Positions 35,591 through 45,038 of a stretch of 58,106 nt of DNA are shown here, one piece after another (positions within the stretch are counted from its first letter, which is position 1; each line of letters opens with the position of its first letter). Position numbers and translations under genes: made by a program. The DNA is taken from the NCBI GenBank assembly GCA_020630775.1, contig JAHDIN010000009.1, forward strand, positions 20,641 through 78,746, given 5' to 3'. The notes below the pieces were generated by a model. It made no database searches. It worked only from the letters and a program-made list of their open reading frames with translations, and was not told where the DNA came from. Source of the DNA: Saprospiraceae bacterium. Its GTDB lineage: Bacteria; Bacteroidota; Bacteroidia; Chitinophagales; Saprospiraceae.

Positions 35591-37486
35591 TTGCTCAATC
35601 TAAAGGATATTAATTTATTTTTCGGTGATCACCATTTATTAGAGGACATTTCCTTCTTAATCAATGCTGGTGATAAGGTGGCACTCATAGGAAGAAATGG
35701 GGTAGGTAAAACGACTTTATTTAAAATAATCATGTCGGAGCTCTCTCCAGATTCTGGTGAAATTTCAATGCCTAAACAAACCAAGATCGCCTATCTTTCT
35801 CAGCATTTGGATCTCGATATCAATCGAACAATTATGGATTGTTGTTTGGATTGTTTCAAAGAATTTTTTGATACAGAAAGAGACATAGAATCCAAAAGAC
35901 AAGCGCTTGAATCCATTAGTGATGAAAATGAAATCACTAAAGTTCTGAATGAAATTGCAGATCTTGAAATCAAACTGGAAGCCTTAGAACAAGGCAATCC
36001 GCATTCAGAAATCAGCAAGATATTGAGAGGATTTGGATTTAAAGAAAATCAGTTTTCTGATCCTATTAGTAGTTTATCTGGAGGATGGCAAATGCGTGTT
36101 CAGATGGCACAATTGCTTTTGTCAAAACCTGATCTTCTGTTATTAGATGAGCCGGATAATCATTTGGATATTGAAGCCTTAATATGGTTTGAGAATTATC
36201 TGAAATCGTTTAATAAGGCGGTCTTGTTTATTTCTCACGACGTTGAGTTTATGACCAATGTGGCCAATAACATTTTTGAACTCAGCAATCGAAAGTTGTT
36301 TTCATTCAAAGGGAATTATCCAAAATATATTGCTGCAAAAGCCTTGAGAAGAGAAAAAGAGCAACAAGCTTTTACTAATCAACAAAAAGTAATCAAGCAA
36401 AAGGAACGTACAATTACGCGCTTCATGGCTAAGGAGTCAAAAACTAAAATGGCACAATCCATGAAGAAGCAGTTGGACAAAATGGAACGCATAGAAATTG
36501 ATCAAGATGATGTCACAAAAATCAACATTCAATTTCCAGTTACCAAAGCGCCAGGCAAGGTGGTTACTACAGTCAATGAAGCATCAAAATCTTATGGAGA
36601 TAATCATGTATTAGATAAAATATCTCTGGAAGTTTTGAGAGGTAAGAAGATTGCCTTTGTTGGACAAAATGGACAAGGTAAATCAACACTCGTAAAAATG
36701 ATTGCGGGACTGATTCCTTATAATAGTGGCCAAGTAGAATTAGGCTATAATGTAGAATTGAATTACTTCGCGCAGGATCAATCCGAAACTTTAGATCCCA
36801 AGATGACTGTTTTGGAAACTATAGAATCTAAATGTGATCCCGATTATTACACTTCTTGCAGAAAGACGTTAGGTGCTTTCGCATTCTCAGGTGATGATGT
36901 ATATAAGAAGGTATCGGTACTTAGTGGAGGCGAAAAATCTAGATTAGCCATGGCTTGCTTGGTTTCTCAAAAGTCCAACTTCCTTATTCTAGATGAGCCT
37001 ACCAATCACTTGGACATACATTCTAAAACGATGTTGAAACAAGCGATTGTTGACTATCCAGGGACATTAATCATTGTCAGTCACGATCGAGAAATTTTAA
37101 AAGGCAGTATTGATGAAACTTATGAATTTAGAGATCGTCAGTTAATTCACCATTTAGGAGATTTGGAGTATGTGCTTTCGAAACGAAAAGCTGATGATAT
37201 TAGAACCTTCCAACAGACAGAAGATAAAAAAGCGAAAGTTCAAGCAGCTCCGAAAAAACAATTGTCCTACGAAGAACAAAAGCAGATCAACAGAAAGATC
37301 AGTAAGGCTGAAAAAATGATTGAGCAGTTAGAAAAAGACATTGCAGATATTCATCAAAAGTTAGTAGACCCCAATTTTTACAATTCGGTAGAGGGTACAG
37401 CGGCATTAAAATCTCTCAAGACAAAAGAATCGGAATTGGATGAATGGAATTTGAAGTGGGAGGAGGCAGTAGGGATGTTGCCGTGA
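35591..37486 (+). CDS. ABC-F family ATPase
   Basis: A soluble protein with two ABC domains and no membrane domain, as in ribosome-associated ABC-F factors. Domain 1 has GRNGVGKTT, LSGGWQMRVQ and LLLLDEPDNHLD; domain 2 has GQNGQGKST, LSGGEKSRLA and FLILDEPTNHLD. A charged linker (QKVIKQKERTITRFMAKESK) separates them. A C-terminal coiled coil (NRKISKAEKMIEQLEKDIAD) points to the Uup/YdiF group. The family usually starts MLNL, which fits a TTG at 35591 (631 residues). A TTG at 35546 would overlap yqgE and add a non-family leader. Confidence 0.88.
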   Translation: MLNLKDINLFFGDHHLLEDISFLINAGDKVALIGRNGVGKTTLFKIIMSELSPDSGEISMPKQTKIAYLSQHLDLDINRTIMDCCLDCFKEFFDTERDIESKRQALESISDENEITKVLNEIADLEIKLEALEQGNPHSEISKILRGFGFKENQFSDPISSLSGGWQMRVQMAQLLLSKPDLLLLDEPDNHLDIEALIWFENYLKSFNKAVLFISHDVEFMTNVANNIFELSNRKLFSFKGNYPKYIAAKALRREKEQQAFTNQQKVIKQKERTITRFMAKESKTKMAQSMKKQLDKMERIEIDQDDVTKINIQFPVTKAPGKVVTTVNEASKSYGDNHVLDKISLEVLRGKKIAFVGQNGQGKSTLVKMIAGLIPYNSGQVELGYNVELNYFAQDQSETLDPKMTVLETIESKCDPDYYTSCRKTLGAFAFSGDDVYKKVSVLSGGEKSRLAMACLVSQKSNFLILDEPTNHLDIHSKTMLKQAIVDYPGTLIIVSHDREILKGSIDETYEFRDRQLIHHLGDLEYVLSKRKADDIRTFQQTEDKKAKVQAAPKKQLSYEEQKQINRKISKAEKMIEQLEKDIADIHQKLVDPNFYNSVEGTAALKSLKTKESELDEWNLKWEEAVGMLP

Positions 37487-37542
37487 GCATGAGCGCACGT
37501 TCTTTTTTATCTATGTTTAATTTGCTTGGTTGTATTCTATTG

Positions 37543-38013
37543 TTACTCCTTTTGCATTAATTTTTTGAGACTATATTTTTTTATAATCTCTTTAGATTCT
37601 TCAAATTTCCTTAGATCATTTTTGGTTTCGATTTGAAGCCATAAAATTGCAGGTATTTTAAATATTTGCTCAATCTTTTTTGCAAGCAGGTTATTGAATT
37701 TTCTATTTCCTCTTAAAATAGCCTGCAAATTGGATCTTTCTAGATCAATATATTCGGCAAATCTTGTTTTGGATATTTTGAGTCTTTTAAGCAGTCTATC
37801 TAAGAATTCACCGGTCGGAATATAATTTTTATTGTCACTTGAATTGAGATAGTCTATCATTTCAATCTGTAGACCAAATTTTATAGTTTCAGTACTTTGA
37901 CTTTCAGTTCGGTTTTCAATGTGGTTTCGAATGTAGTGAGCTATAGCTTCTTGTGCTTCTAAGTCTAAAGTTGGATTTTGCTCTCCTAGAATATGATCAA
38001 AATAATTATTCAT
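37543..38013 (-). CDS. XRE-type (HigA-like) DNA-binding protein
   Basis: 156 residues with a C-terminal helix-turn-helix (about 85-125: LKISKTRFAEYIDLERSNLQ followed by AILRGNRKF and FKIPAILWLQIET), as in HigA antitoxins and related regulators. The N-terminal half (EAQEAIAHYIRNHIENR) is less familiar. No HigB-like toxin is encoded next to it, so it is an orphan regulator or a solitary antitoxin. It converges on the ABC-F gene. Confidence 0.72.
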   Translation of the reverse strand: MNNYFDHILGEQNPTLDLEAQEAIAHYIRNHIENRTESQSTETIKFGLQIEMIDYLNSSDNKNYIPTGEFLDRLLKRLKISKTRFAEYIDLERSNLQAILRGNRKFNNLLAKKIEQIFKIPAILWLQIETKNDLRKFEESKEIIKKYSLKKLMQKE

Positions 38014-38506
38014 AATTATTTTATGCCGGTTTTAAATGCCTTTAATGAGCGTAATATGTTAAAGCTATAAACTTTTATCTAATATATAAATAAACCGAGT
38101 GGTGTACGTAAGATCTAAAAAATAAGCTTATCATTAACTTCAATATTTTTCAATCTGGCCTTTTTTATTTTAGTAACTGAGGGCTTAAATTCCTTTAAAA
38201 CAGGATTATGTTTGAGCTGCAAGCGAGTTTAATCCTGTTTAGGAATTTCAGTTTTCAGATGCGTTAAAAAATGAAATGAGCCTTGAATTTTTTGTTTCGT
38301 TTTTGTTTCAAAATATGAACGAATATTCCACCTTTGGTGGATCAAAGCAAGTAAACCTTGCTTTTAAATGAGAGAACCGAAACAACAGTTTCGGCTTTGG
38401 AAAGCCTGCCGGCGAGGCAAAAAGATAAAGTGTTGACTACATAATCTTAAGTACAAAAGAAATTTAATTATAGCGTATTCTAAATGCGATATTCATTAAA
38501 TAATTC
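38014..38506. other. gene-free region with candidate structured RNA
   Basis: No coding sequence is seen in these 493 bases. The last third holds a run of hairpins (see the entry at 38327). The remainder includes a TTTAATCCTGTTTAGG segment near 38228-38243 and its partial complement CCTTTAAAACAGGATTA near 38192-38208. Confidence 0.5.
38327..38418 (+). ncRNA. candidate structured RNA element, copy 1
   Basis: Consecutive hairpins: TCCACC-TTT-GGTGGA (38327-38341), AAAGCAAG-TAAAC-CTTGCTTT (38344-38364), a tail TAAATGAGAGAACC (38365-38378), CCGAAAC-AACA-GTTTCGG (38377-38394) and GCCT...AGGC (38404-38418). The first two hairpins and the tail recur at 56975-57020, where the second stem has a different sequence but still pairs. 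Strand is chosen by agreement with copy 2, which has a terminator on the plus side. No known RNA family was recognised. Confidence 0.5.
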
Positions 38507-39235
38507 CTAACTCATCATTTTATCCAACTGATACAACACAGCTTTCATATCCTTAGGTAGAGGTGATTCAAACTTTAAATTTTCATTTGTAATTGGATGT
38601 TCAAACCCAATCATGCTTGAATGGAGAGCGACGCGATTCAATAAAGGACGTTCTGCTTCTGGATGACCTTTGTATTTTCTTTTTATTGATGAAAGATAGA
38701 AAGCCTGACCATCTCCATATAAGCTGTCGCAAACAATGGGGCAGTGTATGGCTTTAAGGTGCACCCTGATTTGATGCATACGTCCGGTTAATAACTTTAA
38801 TTCTAAATGAGAGAAGTAATCATAGCTTTTTAGAATTCTGTATTTGGTATGAGAGGTCTTTCCTTTTTGGTGGATTTTCATACCTTTTTTACCTGCTTCA
38901 GATGGCGCTATGGGTAGATCAATCATCCCTACTTCTTCTTGTGGTACGCCTTTGACTATCGCTTGATAGTGCTTATTGATACTTCTGCTTTCAAAGAGTT
39001 GATTCATCGCTTTATGTGTTGCTTCTGTTTTAGAGAACGTGATTAAGCCGCTGGTTTCTCTATCTAAACGATGGTTGACAAAAACGGTATCTCTGTAAGA
39101 TTGTAGGCTGGTTAATAGATTAAGTGCATTGTTGTTATATCTGTCAGGTATGGTTAACCATCCACTAGGTTTGTCAATAACCAATATGTGATCATCTTCA
39201 AAGACTATTGACCATCTATTACTTTTCTTTGCCAT
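38507..39235 (-). CDS. RluA-family pseudouridine synthase
   Basis: 242 residues. Modifies uridine to pseudouridine in rRNA or tRNA. The catalytic aspartate is in VNHRLDRETSGLITFSKT; IDKPSGWLTIPD, TGRMHQIRVHLKAIHCPIVCDSLYG and the C-terminal RVALHSSMIGFEHP are family-typical. It lacks an N-terminal S4 domain, as in RluA/RluC-like short forms. The target base is not predictable. Confidence 0.92.
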   Translation of the reverse strand: MAKKSNRWSIVFEDDHILVIDKPSGWLTIPDRYNNNALNLLTSLQSYRDTVFVNHRLDRETSGLITFSKTEATHKAMNQLFESRSINKHYQAIVKGVPQEEVGMIDLPIAPSEAGKKGMKIHQKGKTSHTKYRILKSYDYFSHLELKLLTGRMHQIRVHLKAIHCPIVCDSLYGDGQAFYLSSIKRKYKGHPEAERPLLNRVALHSSMIGFEHPITNENLKFESPLPKDMKAVLYQLDKMMS

Positions 39236-39251
39236 AATTCTGCTCAGTGAA

Positions 39252-39259
39252 CAAAGCTA
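39252..39259 (-). promoter_or_regulatory. possible -7 promoter box of the pseudouridine synthase gene
   Basis: On the minus strand this reads TAGCTTTG, matching TAnnTTTG, 16 bases before the ATG at 39235. Confidence 0.45.
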
Positions 39260-39298
39260 TTGAATAGTTTTGATATAGAGGCTTATGCCTTTAGGTGA

Positions 39299-39706
39299 TT
39301 ATAATATAATAGATGCTTTTTGAGCTGTTCGCCATTCTATTAAGGCTAGTATTATTAAGATAATTGTTTCAAGGAAAAGATATACCCAACCCCAAATTGT
39401 GACTGATGCTTGATGGTAGACAGCAAAACCGATAGAGATAAAACAATAAGAAATATTAGCAATGGCTATGATTTTGAGGTAAGGTCCTAGATTAGATTTG
39501 ATCAGTTTCAGACAGAGTAGATCATATATAAAGAAGATTACAGGAATACTTGCTAGGATATATAATGCTGATTTTGGGAAGCCGAAAAACCATTCTAGTT
39601 GTACTAGTACAATGCCAAGCAGAAATACAGAAAGCAGTGCACCTAATGCGTCTAGATAGAAAAGCTTTTTTACGTTGGCTTGGTGCGTTTTTTTATTGAA
39701 CATCAT
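39299..39706 (-). CDS. hypothetical four-span membrane protein
   Basis: 135 residues with four predicted membrane segments (about 17-35, 44-62, 75-95, 102-123). There is a short basic N-terminus (KKTHQANVKKLFYLD) and a final WRTAQKASIIL. No family recognised. Confidence 0.68.
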   Translation of the reverse strand: MMFNKKTHQANVKKLFYLDALGALLSVFLLGIVLVQLEWFFGFPKSALYILASIPVIFFIYDLLCLKLIKSNLGPYLKIIAIANISYCFISIGFAVYHQASVTIWGWVYLFLETIILIILALIEWRTAQKASIIL

Positions 39707-39759
39707 GAGGTGATTAAAACGTTCTTATTTATTGATTCATAAGTCCGTTAATGTTCTAA

Positions 39760-40230
39760 TTATTTTTTAAATGTAACGCCTGTGCATATAAGCCCGGCGC
39801 CAGATAACGTAGCTTCAAAGTTGTCATTGTCAGAGAATGAGCCTGAAACGCCTAAAGTAAATGAACTAAAAGTACCTTCTGCTTCTATCTCGCCGTTTAT
39901 AATGGTCCCGTCAATAGTAGAGGTTATTGAAGAAGAAGCGGCCGTCAGATTGATTTCTGTGGGATTTCCGTTGGGACGCGCGGCTATCGTTATCGTTTCT
40001 ATGATGGTCGTGTTATTGGTCGTGCCACAGGTTGCATCGACAACGCTGTATTCTCCATAATAAACGCTGTTAGAAATGATTTCGCAGGCATCACCTTCGT
40101 ATCCATCTGGACATTGGCAAGTCCCATCATCACAAACACCTGGTCCGCATTCTACACCATCACAATTATCTGAACAGGCATAAAAGCTAAGCAATAAAGT
40201 CGTTGATAAGATTTTAAGGAAGTTTTTCAT
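39760..40230 (-). CDS. lipoprotein with EGF-like domain
   Basis: 156 residues from the ATG at 40230 (MKNFLKILSTTLLLSFYACS), which gives a good lipobox; the ATG at 40284 would add 18 residues before it. Right after the lipidated Cys comes a compact EGF-like module with six cysteines (CDGVECGPGVCDDGTCQCPDG, then GDACE). A Ser/Thr-rich beta domain of about 100 residues follows (ITIAARPNGNPTEINLTAAS). Probably an envelope protein; role unknown. Confidence 0.75.
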   Translation of the reverse strand: MKNFLKILSTTLLLSFYACSDNCDGVECGPGVCDDGTCQCPDGYEGDACEIISNSVYYGEYSVVDATCGTTNNTTIIETITIAARPNGNPTEINLTAASSSITSTIDGTIINGEIEAEGTFSSFTLGVSGSFSDNDNFEATLSGAGLICTGVTFKK

Positions 40231-40395
40231 ATTCTTTGTTGTTTGTTTAAAAGCACCCAAGATAGAATAAATTATCGCTTTCAATGTGTCAAAGTATTGC
40301 AGAAAATATAAGCCATTGGGCTTCTACATGTTATAGTAAAAAGGTCTTTAGTGTGAACGCGATGTGTATGATATGTAATAGAAATTTTTAACTGG

Positions 40396-40851
40396 CTATC
40401 TTATCGAACTGATCATTATATAAAATCTTTCAAACCAAAATATACCATTTAATAAAAAGGAAATCAACAAACTGAAGTTCGCATTAAGTCGATTTTTCTT
40501 GATCCAAAAGAGTTGTGTTAATATTAATGGGATCCACATTAATATATAGAGCGTCCAGTAAAAGCCTATAGACTCGCTAAGGAGTGAAAATTGTAAATGG
40601 AAGTAACCCCCAAAGATCGCTATAGCCATTTGAAATATGTATGAAGCCAAAAGAATGCTACTTAAAATACAAATCACTAAGTTAGCGCTATTTAATAATC
40701 TTGCGTTATAAGCTTTGTTTACATGAAATAGCTTGCTTAGAATTAAATAAAGAAACATAAATAGTGATAGGTAAGATAGAATCTTACCTGAGTAATAAGG
40801 TAATGGTAGTATGGTGGTATGCCATCCGGGAGATATATTAAATATATCCAT
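40396..40851 (-). CDS. hypothetical four-span membrane protein
   Basis: 151 residues, with hydrophobic segments near 23-42, 55-75, 95-112 and 122-140. Aromatic-rich, no recognised motif. It is separate from the similar-sized membrane gene at 39299. Confidence 0.65.
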   Translation of the reverse strand: MDIFNISPGWHTTILPLPYYSGKILSYLSLFMFLYLILSKLFHVNKAYNARLLNSANLVICILSSILLASYIFQMAIAIFGGYFHLQFSLLSESIGFYWTLYILMWIPLILTQLFWIKKNRLNANFSLLISFLLNGIFWFERFYIMISSIR

Positions 40852-40891
40852 TTGTGACTTTTGCTATAGTTTGGTTAAGATGTGAATAATT

Positions 40892-41704
40892 TTAAATTTT
40901 AATCTTTCCACTCAAAATAATTTGAGCTTTACTTTTTATAGTCATTTGCTTTTCGTCCAATAATTCAACCTCCATGAACCCTGTTCTTTCTGAGCATTGA
41001 AAAGCATGCATCTTTGTTTTGTTTAGTTGCTTGCCCCAATATTTGGCTAGAAAGGTATGTGTGCCACCAGTTACTGGATCTTCATTAGTGCCACTCCAAG
41101 GCCAAAAATATCTTGATTCAAAATCAAAGTTTTCTTTTTTAGATAGCGCTGTCACAAGTACACCGTTAATGGAATCATGCGAATTTTTTAGTTTATCGAA
41201 ATCAGGCGCAAGATTCTTCAATATATCTGAGCTTGAGATTTCAAGTAAAAGTATTTTGGTTTCAGCATTGTATGCACTATTGTTCACTTCGCTAATCCCC
41301 AATGCATTAAGCAGTTCGATAGGTGCATCTTGCGGTGTAGTGTCATAAATAGGGAAGCCCATTTTTATAAACGCGCCTTCGCGTTCGATAGGTAATTTTA
41401 AGTTTTGAATATTTACGAAGGTAAGCGCATTTTGTCCAGTACTTTCGAAGAGCACTTTAGAAGAAGCCAGAGTGGCATGTCCACATAAAGGTATTTCCAT
41501 AACCGGAGAAAAAAATCTTAATGGATATGCATTGTCTTTGTTTAATTCTCCAATGAATGCCGTTTCCGATAGTCCTAGTTCTTTTGCGATTGAAAGCATT
41601 TCAGAATCAGAAAATGTATCTTTTAGGATGCATACGCCAGCAGGATTACCCTTAAAAGCTTCGTCTGTAAATGAGTCGACGATATATGTTTCTATTTCTT
41701 TCAT
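40892..41704 (-). CDS. PhzF-family isomerase/epimerase
   Basis: 270 residues of the PhzF (diaminopimelate epimerase-like) fold. VDSFTDEAFKGNPAGVCIL at the start and the acid residue in LGLSETAFIGEL are typical, as are SPVMEIPLCGHATLASS and the second-half WSGTNEDPVTGGTHTFLAKYW. PhzF makes phenazines in pseudomonads, but most relatives lie outside phenazine clusters, as here, and their substrates are unknown. Confidence 0.9.
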   Translation of the reverse strand: MKEIETYIVDSFTDEAFKGNPAGVCILKDTFSDSEMLSIAKELGLSETAFIGELNKDNAYPLRFFSPVMEIPLCGHATLASSKVLFESTGQNALTFVNIQNLKLPIEREGAFIKMGFPIYDTTPQDAPIELLNALGISEVNNSAYNAETKILLLEISSSDILKNLAPDFDKLKNSHDSINGVLVTALSKKENFDFESRYFWPWSGTNEDPVTGGTHTFLAKYWGKQLNKTKMHAFQCSERTGFMEVELLDEKQMTIKSKAQIILSGKIKI

Positions 41705-41727
41705 TCTTTATTTTTGTGAGCATGTGC

Positions 41728-42228
41728 TTACATGCCACACTTCATTTCATTCCTAAAATCCATTAAGCTTTCGAAAAATTTTGATCTAGTCTGATTAGAT
41801 TTTACTTCTAAATTTAGGGTGTTTAAAAATTGACAAGTTTGTTCATCCGTTTCAAATAAACAAGACTTTACAAAAGGGTAGGCGAGAAAACTACCTATGG
41901 AGTCGGACTCGATTTTTTCAATAATTCGTTTTTGATAAATCGAGTCCATATTGTTACAAATATATGATAGAAAAGCTGGGTAGTAATCATGAAGGACAGG
42001 CGTCCTCCTGGATTCTCCAATTTTACTCAATACCAACTCGTGAATGTCTCCATAGTCTGCTAACTTATGCAACAGACTATCAAATGCCTCACGATCAATG
42101 TCGTTATTTTTTTCTAACGTCTTCTTAAGGATCTCAAAACTATCTATAAGTATGGTTTCGTTTTGAGCAATACCAACTGTGTGAGTTAGAATTATTAATG
42201 TTACTATGAGTAACGTGCTTTTAATCAC
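41728..42228 (-). CDS. hypothetical exported protein
   Basis: About 166 residues from a GTG at 42228, which places the signal peptide (IKSTLLIVTLIILTHTVGIAQ) at the N-terminus; an ATG at 42288 would put 20 extra residues before it. The mature part is helical and acidic with Cys-containing segments (LSYICNNMDSIYQ, VKSCLFETDEQTCQFL) and ends MKCGM. No family recognised. Confidence 0.65.
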   Translation of the reverse strand: MIKSTLLIVTLIILTHTVGIAQNETILIDSFEILKKTLEKNNDIDREAFDSLLHKLADYGDIHELVLSKIGESRRTPVLHDYYPAFLSYICNNMDSIYQKRIIEKIESDSIGSFLAYPFVKSCLFETDEQTCQFLNTLNLEVKSNQTRSKFFESLMDFRNEMKCGM

Positions 42229-42403
42229 TTTTGTGGAATAATTTGGATAAAGTTTATTGTTGTAAATGTTTTTATGGTATTTATACACCTGATTTTTAGG
42301 ATTCAGCTCAACTCCTTTTATAAAAGAAAATCATAAAAGAACTAAAATGACAACCGCTAACGTGATTTGTGAGCGATTGCCCTTTTCAGTTGTCTGGCGT
42401 ATT

Positions 42404-44893
42404 TTATTTATTTATAACAATTTTCTCTGTGATTTTTTGAGCTGTATAGTTATCTCTAATCTCAAGAATAAAGTTGCCATTTGGGACACTTGCTATATCA
42501 ATTTGTTTCTTATTTGTTGTGCTAATTAGGGCATGTCCTAAATAGTCGTATAGTGTCACTGTATAATCAAGATTTCCTTTTACGTTTATATTTATAGTTT
42601 TTATGGCTGGATTCGGAAAAATGTTAATAGTTGAGTTGCCAAGCTCAAATATTGATGATAATAAATCCATTCCATCGCAATCTTCGTCTATTCCATTGTT
42701 TGGAATCTCTTCTGCGTCAGGGTTTATATTAGGATCATCATCATTACAATCATCAGCTATTACAAAGCCATCTTGATCTAAGTCATCATCTAAAGTTTCT
42801 GGATTGCAATCATCATCTAATCCGTTATAAACAACCTCTATTTGATCTGGATTAATATTGGGATTGTTGTCATCACAATCATCTGCAAGTAGAAATCCAT
42901 CTTGATCAAGATCATCATCAAGTGTTTGTGAATTACAGTCATCGTCGATGCCATTGTAAGGTATTTCGGTTTGGTTAGGATTTATTTCAGGATTACTATC
43001 ATCACAATCTTCAACTAACGGTGAGCCGTCACTATCACTATCTGTCAATTTATACTCTAAAGCGCCTTTGTCCCTAGGTGGCAATCTGACTAAGCCATCT
43101 AAGTCTATATTTAAAGAATCTATATCTATTCCTGTATCTATTGCCGGACTGCCTTGAGCTAGATTATAATTCCCGTTTTCGGGATCTTCGAATAATGGAT
43201 TCGTTTCGATTACATCATTTTGATTTAATGTAATGCTCGAGGGAATGTTGCCGTCAAAAAGATTACCACCTTCTGTAATAAATGCTATGATGCCTGATGC
43301 ATATGTTATGTTATTTGCAGAAGGTCGAGCAAAGATGTTATTCATTGAGATAAGTGTATTGGTGCCGGTTGTACTTTCGAGAAGTACGTTGCTCCCCGCG
43401 GGTGCAGTATTACCAGCAATCGTACAATTGGTCATGAAGGTACGACACTCTACCTCACTAGATCCTGTGATAATTACTCCTCCTCCAATTTCGTTACTTA
43501 TGTTTTCAGTGAATAGACAGTTGTCAATATTAGAATTTACATTAGATAACATAAGTCCTCCACCCTCATCTTCTGCAAAGTTATTCTTAAAAAGTGATCT
43601 TGAAATGATTGCTAAAGGTCTTTCTTGCGTTTCGTCAAGAGGTCCAAAGATTCTAATTCCTCCTCCAAAAGTCGATGCACTATTAGATTCAATTCTTGAG
43701 TCTGTTATCGTTGTTGTATTCGTAGAACCTATTTGAGCAGTGCCGCCTCTTCTTGCTTGGTTGTTTATGAATCTTGAATCTTCAATCGTTAACTCATCAA
43801 TGGAGGTGATGTTTAATACACCTCCAGATGCAGAGGCTTGATTATTTAAAAAATGACTACTGAGTATTGTAACCTGTGTGTTGTCACCTTCCGCATGTAT
43901 CGCTCCACCATCACTAGCGCTACCATTGATAAGTTCACATCTTTCTAATCTCATAGTTTGTCTACTATGATCGTCCTCCCAAAAGTCAAATATATGTCCG
44001 CCTTTTCCACCTTCAGATAAGTTGCTATCAAAAAAGCAATCCTCGAATCTTGAAAATGACTCTGCAACTATTATTGCGCCACCATCAAATCGTGAGCTAT
44101 TTGAGATGAACTGACAATTAATGAAATGTGTAAAGTTGTTGTCATCACAATAGCCAGCTCCAGCCTCTCTTGCTGTATTGCCTTGGAACAAACAGTTCTC
44201 AAATAATGTCATATGCTGATTAGCATAAAAGGCGCCTCCAATATTTGCTTGGTTATTTATAAACTTACAGTTTATTGGTCTGACAAGAAAGTTGAACCCA
44301 GCTCGTAAATGAATCGCCCCTCCAAAGTAGCCGTAATTCTGCGTGAAGGTGCAATTTCGAATTTTTGGATCAGATCCATTCGTAAGCATTGCGCCACCTC
44401 TTCTTTCGTCACCCGAACCCGATGCTCCTTCAGTTTGGCCATATGCAAAAGTTAATCCATCAATTATGGTTCGTCCTTGAATTGATTCATCAAATACCAT
44501 CACGTGCATAACATTGTCCTCTTTAAAATCAGTAAAGTTGTTGTCGACATCATTACCAAGAATATCTCCAGAGAGTATTGTTAAATTTGATTCAATATCT
44601 CTTTCTTCTAGGGCTGTTTCAGTGCCAACAAACCCACCATAGATTTCAATATTTATATCAATATTAAATGTGCTGTTTCGGCTTGGGTTAATACCTCCTG
44701 GTTTGTATGTGCCTGCAGCGACCCAGATTTGATCTTCTTCTTCAGCAGAATCTATTGCTTCTGACAGATCATTAAATGCATCCGTCCATGTTGTACCATC
44801 ATTATTGCCATCTGCGTTGGCGTTGACATAGATTTGACCTGATGCATAAAATCCAGTGCATAAAATGAGTAATATGGAAATTGTTTTTTTCAT
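42404..44893 (-). CDS. T9SS-secreted beta-helix protein with MopE-like metal-binding repeats
   Basis: 829 residues. A signal peptide is followed by NANADGNNDGTTWTDAFNDL, the usual opening of choice-of-anchor/right-handed beta-helix proteins. About 20 short turns follow (GGAIHLRAGFNF, GGALINCTF-like units such as GGAFYANQHMTLFENCLFQG). Near 640-745 are three copies of a calcium/metal-binding motif (DSDGSPLVEDCDDSNPEINP, DQDGFLLADDCDDNNPNINP, DQDGFVIADDCNDDDPNINP), each with PYNGIDDDC-like ends. The end (NIFPNPAIKTININVKG ... FILEIRDNYTAQKITEKIVI) is a T9SS sorting domain. Likely a surface adhesin or carbohydrate-active protein; activity unproven. Confidence 0.88.
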   Translation of the reverse strand: MKKTISILLILCTGFYASGQIYVNANADGNNDGTTWTDAFNDLSEAIDSAEEEDQIWVAAGTYKPGGINPSRNSTFNIDINIEIYGGFVGTETALEERDIESNLTILSGDILGNDVDNNFTDFKEDNVMHVMVFDESIQGRTIIDGLTFAYGQTEGASGSGDERRGGAMLTNGSDPKIRNCTFTQNYGYFGGAIHLRAGFNFLVRPINCKFINNQANIGGAFYANQHMTLFENCLFQGNTAREAGAGYCDDNNFTHFINCQFISNSSRFDGGAIIVAESFSRFEDCFFDSNLSEGGKGGHIFDFWEDDHSRQTMRLERCELINGSASDGGAIHAEGDNTQVTILSSHFLNNQASASGGVLNITSIDELTIEDSRFINNQARRGGTAQIGSTNTTTITDSRIESNSASTFGGGIRIFGPLDETQERPLAIISRSLFKNNFAEDEGGGLMLSNVNSNIDNCLFTENISNEIGGGVIITGSSEVECRTFMTNCTIAGNTAPAGSNVLLESTTGTNTLISMNNIFARPSANNITYASGIIAFITEGGNLFDGNIPSSITLNQNDVIETNPLFEDPENGNYNLAQGSPAIDTGIDIDSLNIDLDGLVRLPPRDKGALEYKLTDSDSDGSPLVEDCDDSNPEINPNQTEIPYNGIDDDCNSQTLDDDLDQDGFLLADDCDDNNPNINPDQIEVVYNGLDDDCNPETLDDDLDQDGFVIADDCNDDDPNINPDAEEIPNNGIDEDCDGMDLLSSIFELGNSTINIFPNPAIKTININVKGNLDYTVTLYDYLGHALISTTNKKQIDIASVPNGNFILEIRDNYTAQKITEKIVINK

Positions 44894-45038
44894 AGATGTG
44901 TTTATAATTTAAATTTCGATTTTGATATTACAATGGTTTTTTTGAAAGACTTAAATAGCCTAATGAACCTCAGAATTATATATGCTTATTGATTTAAGTC
45001 TACTTAGTTTAACCTGTTGTATTAAAAATAACTATTTT

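Noticed and set aside
37543..38506. HigBA-type toxin-antitoxin pair
   Set aside because: The XRE protein is HigA-like but no HigB-like reading frame, intact or broken, was found in the 493 bases upstream.
43233..43736. 167-codon plus-strand frame inside the beta-helix gene
   Set aside because: Antisense to a clear T9SS protein; long frames opposite repetitive genes are expected.
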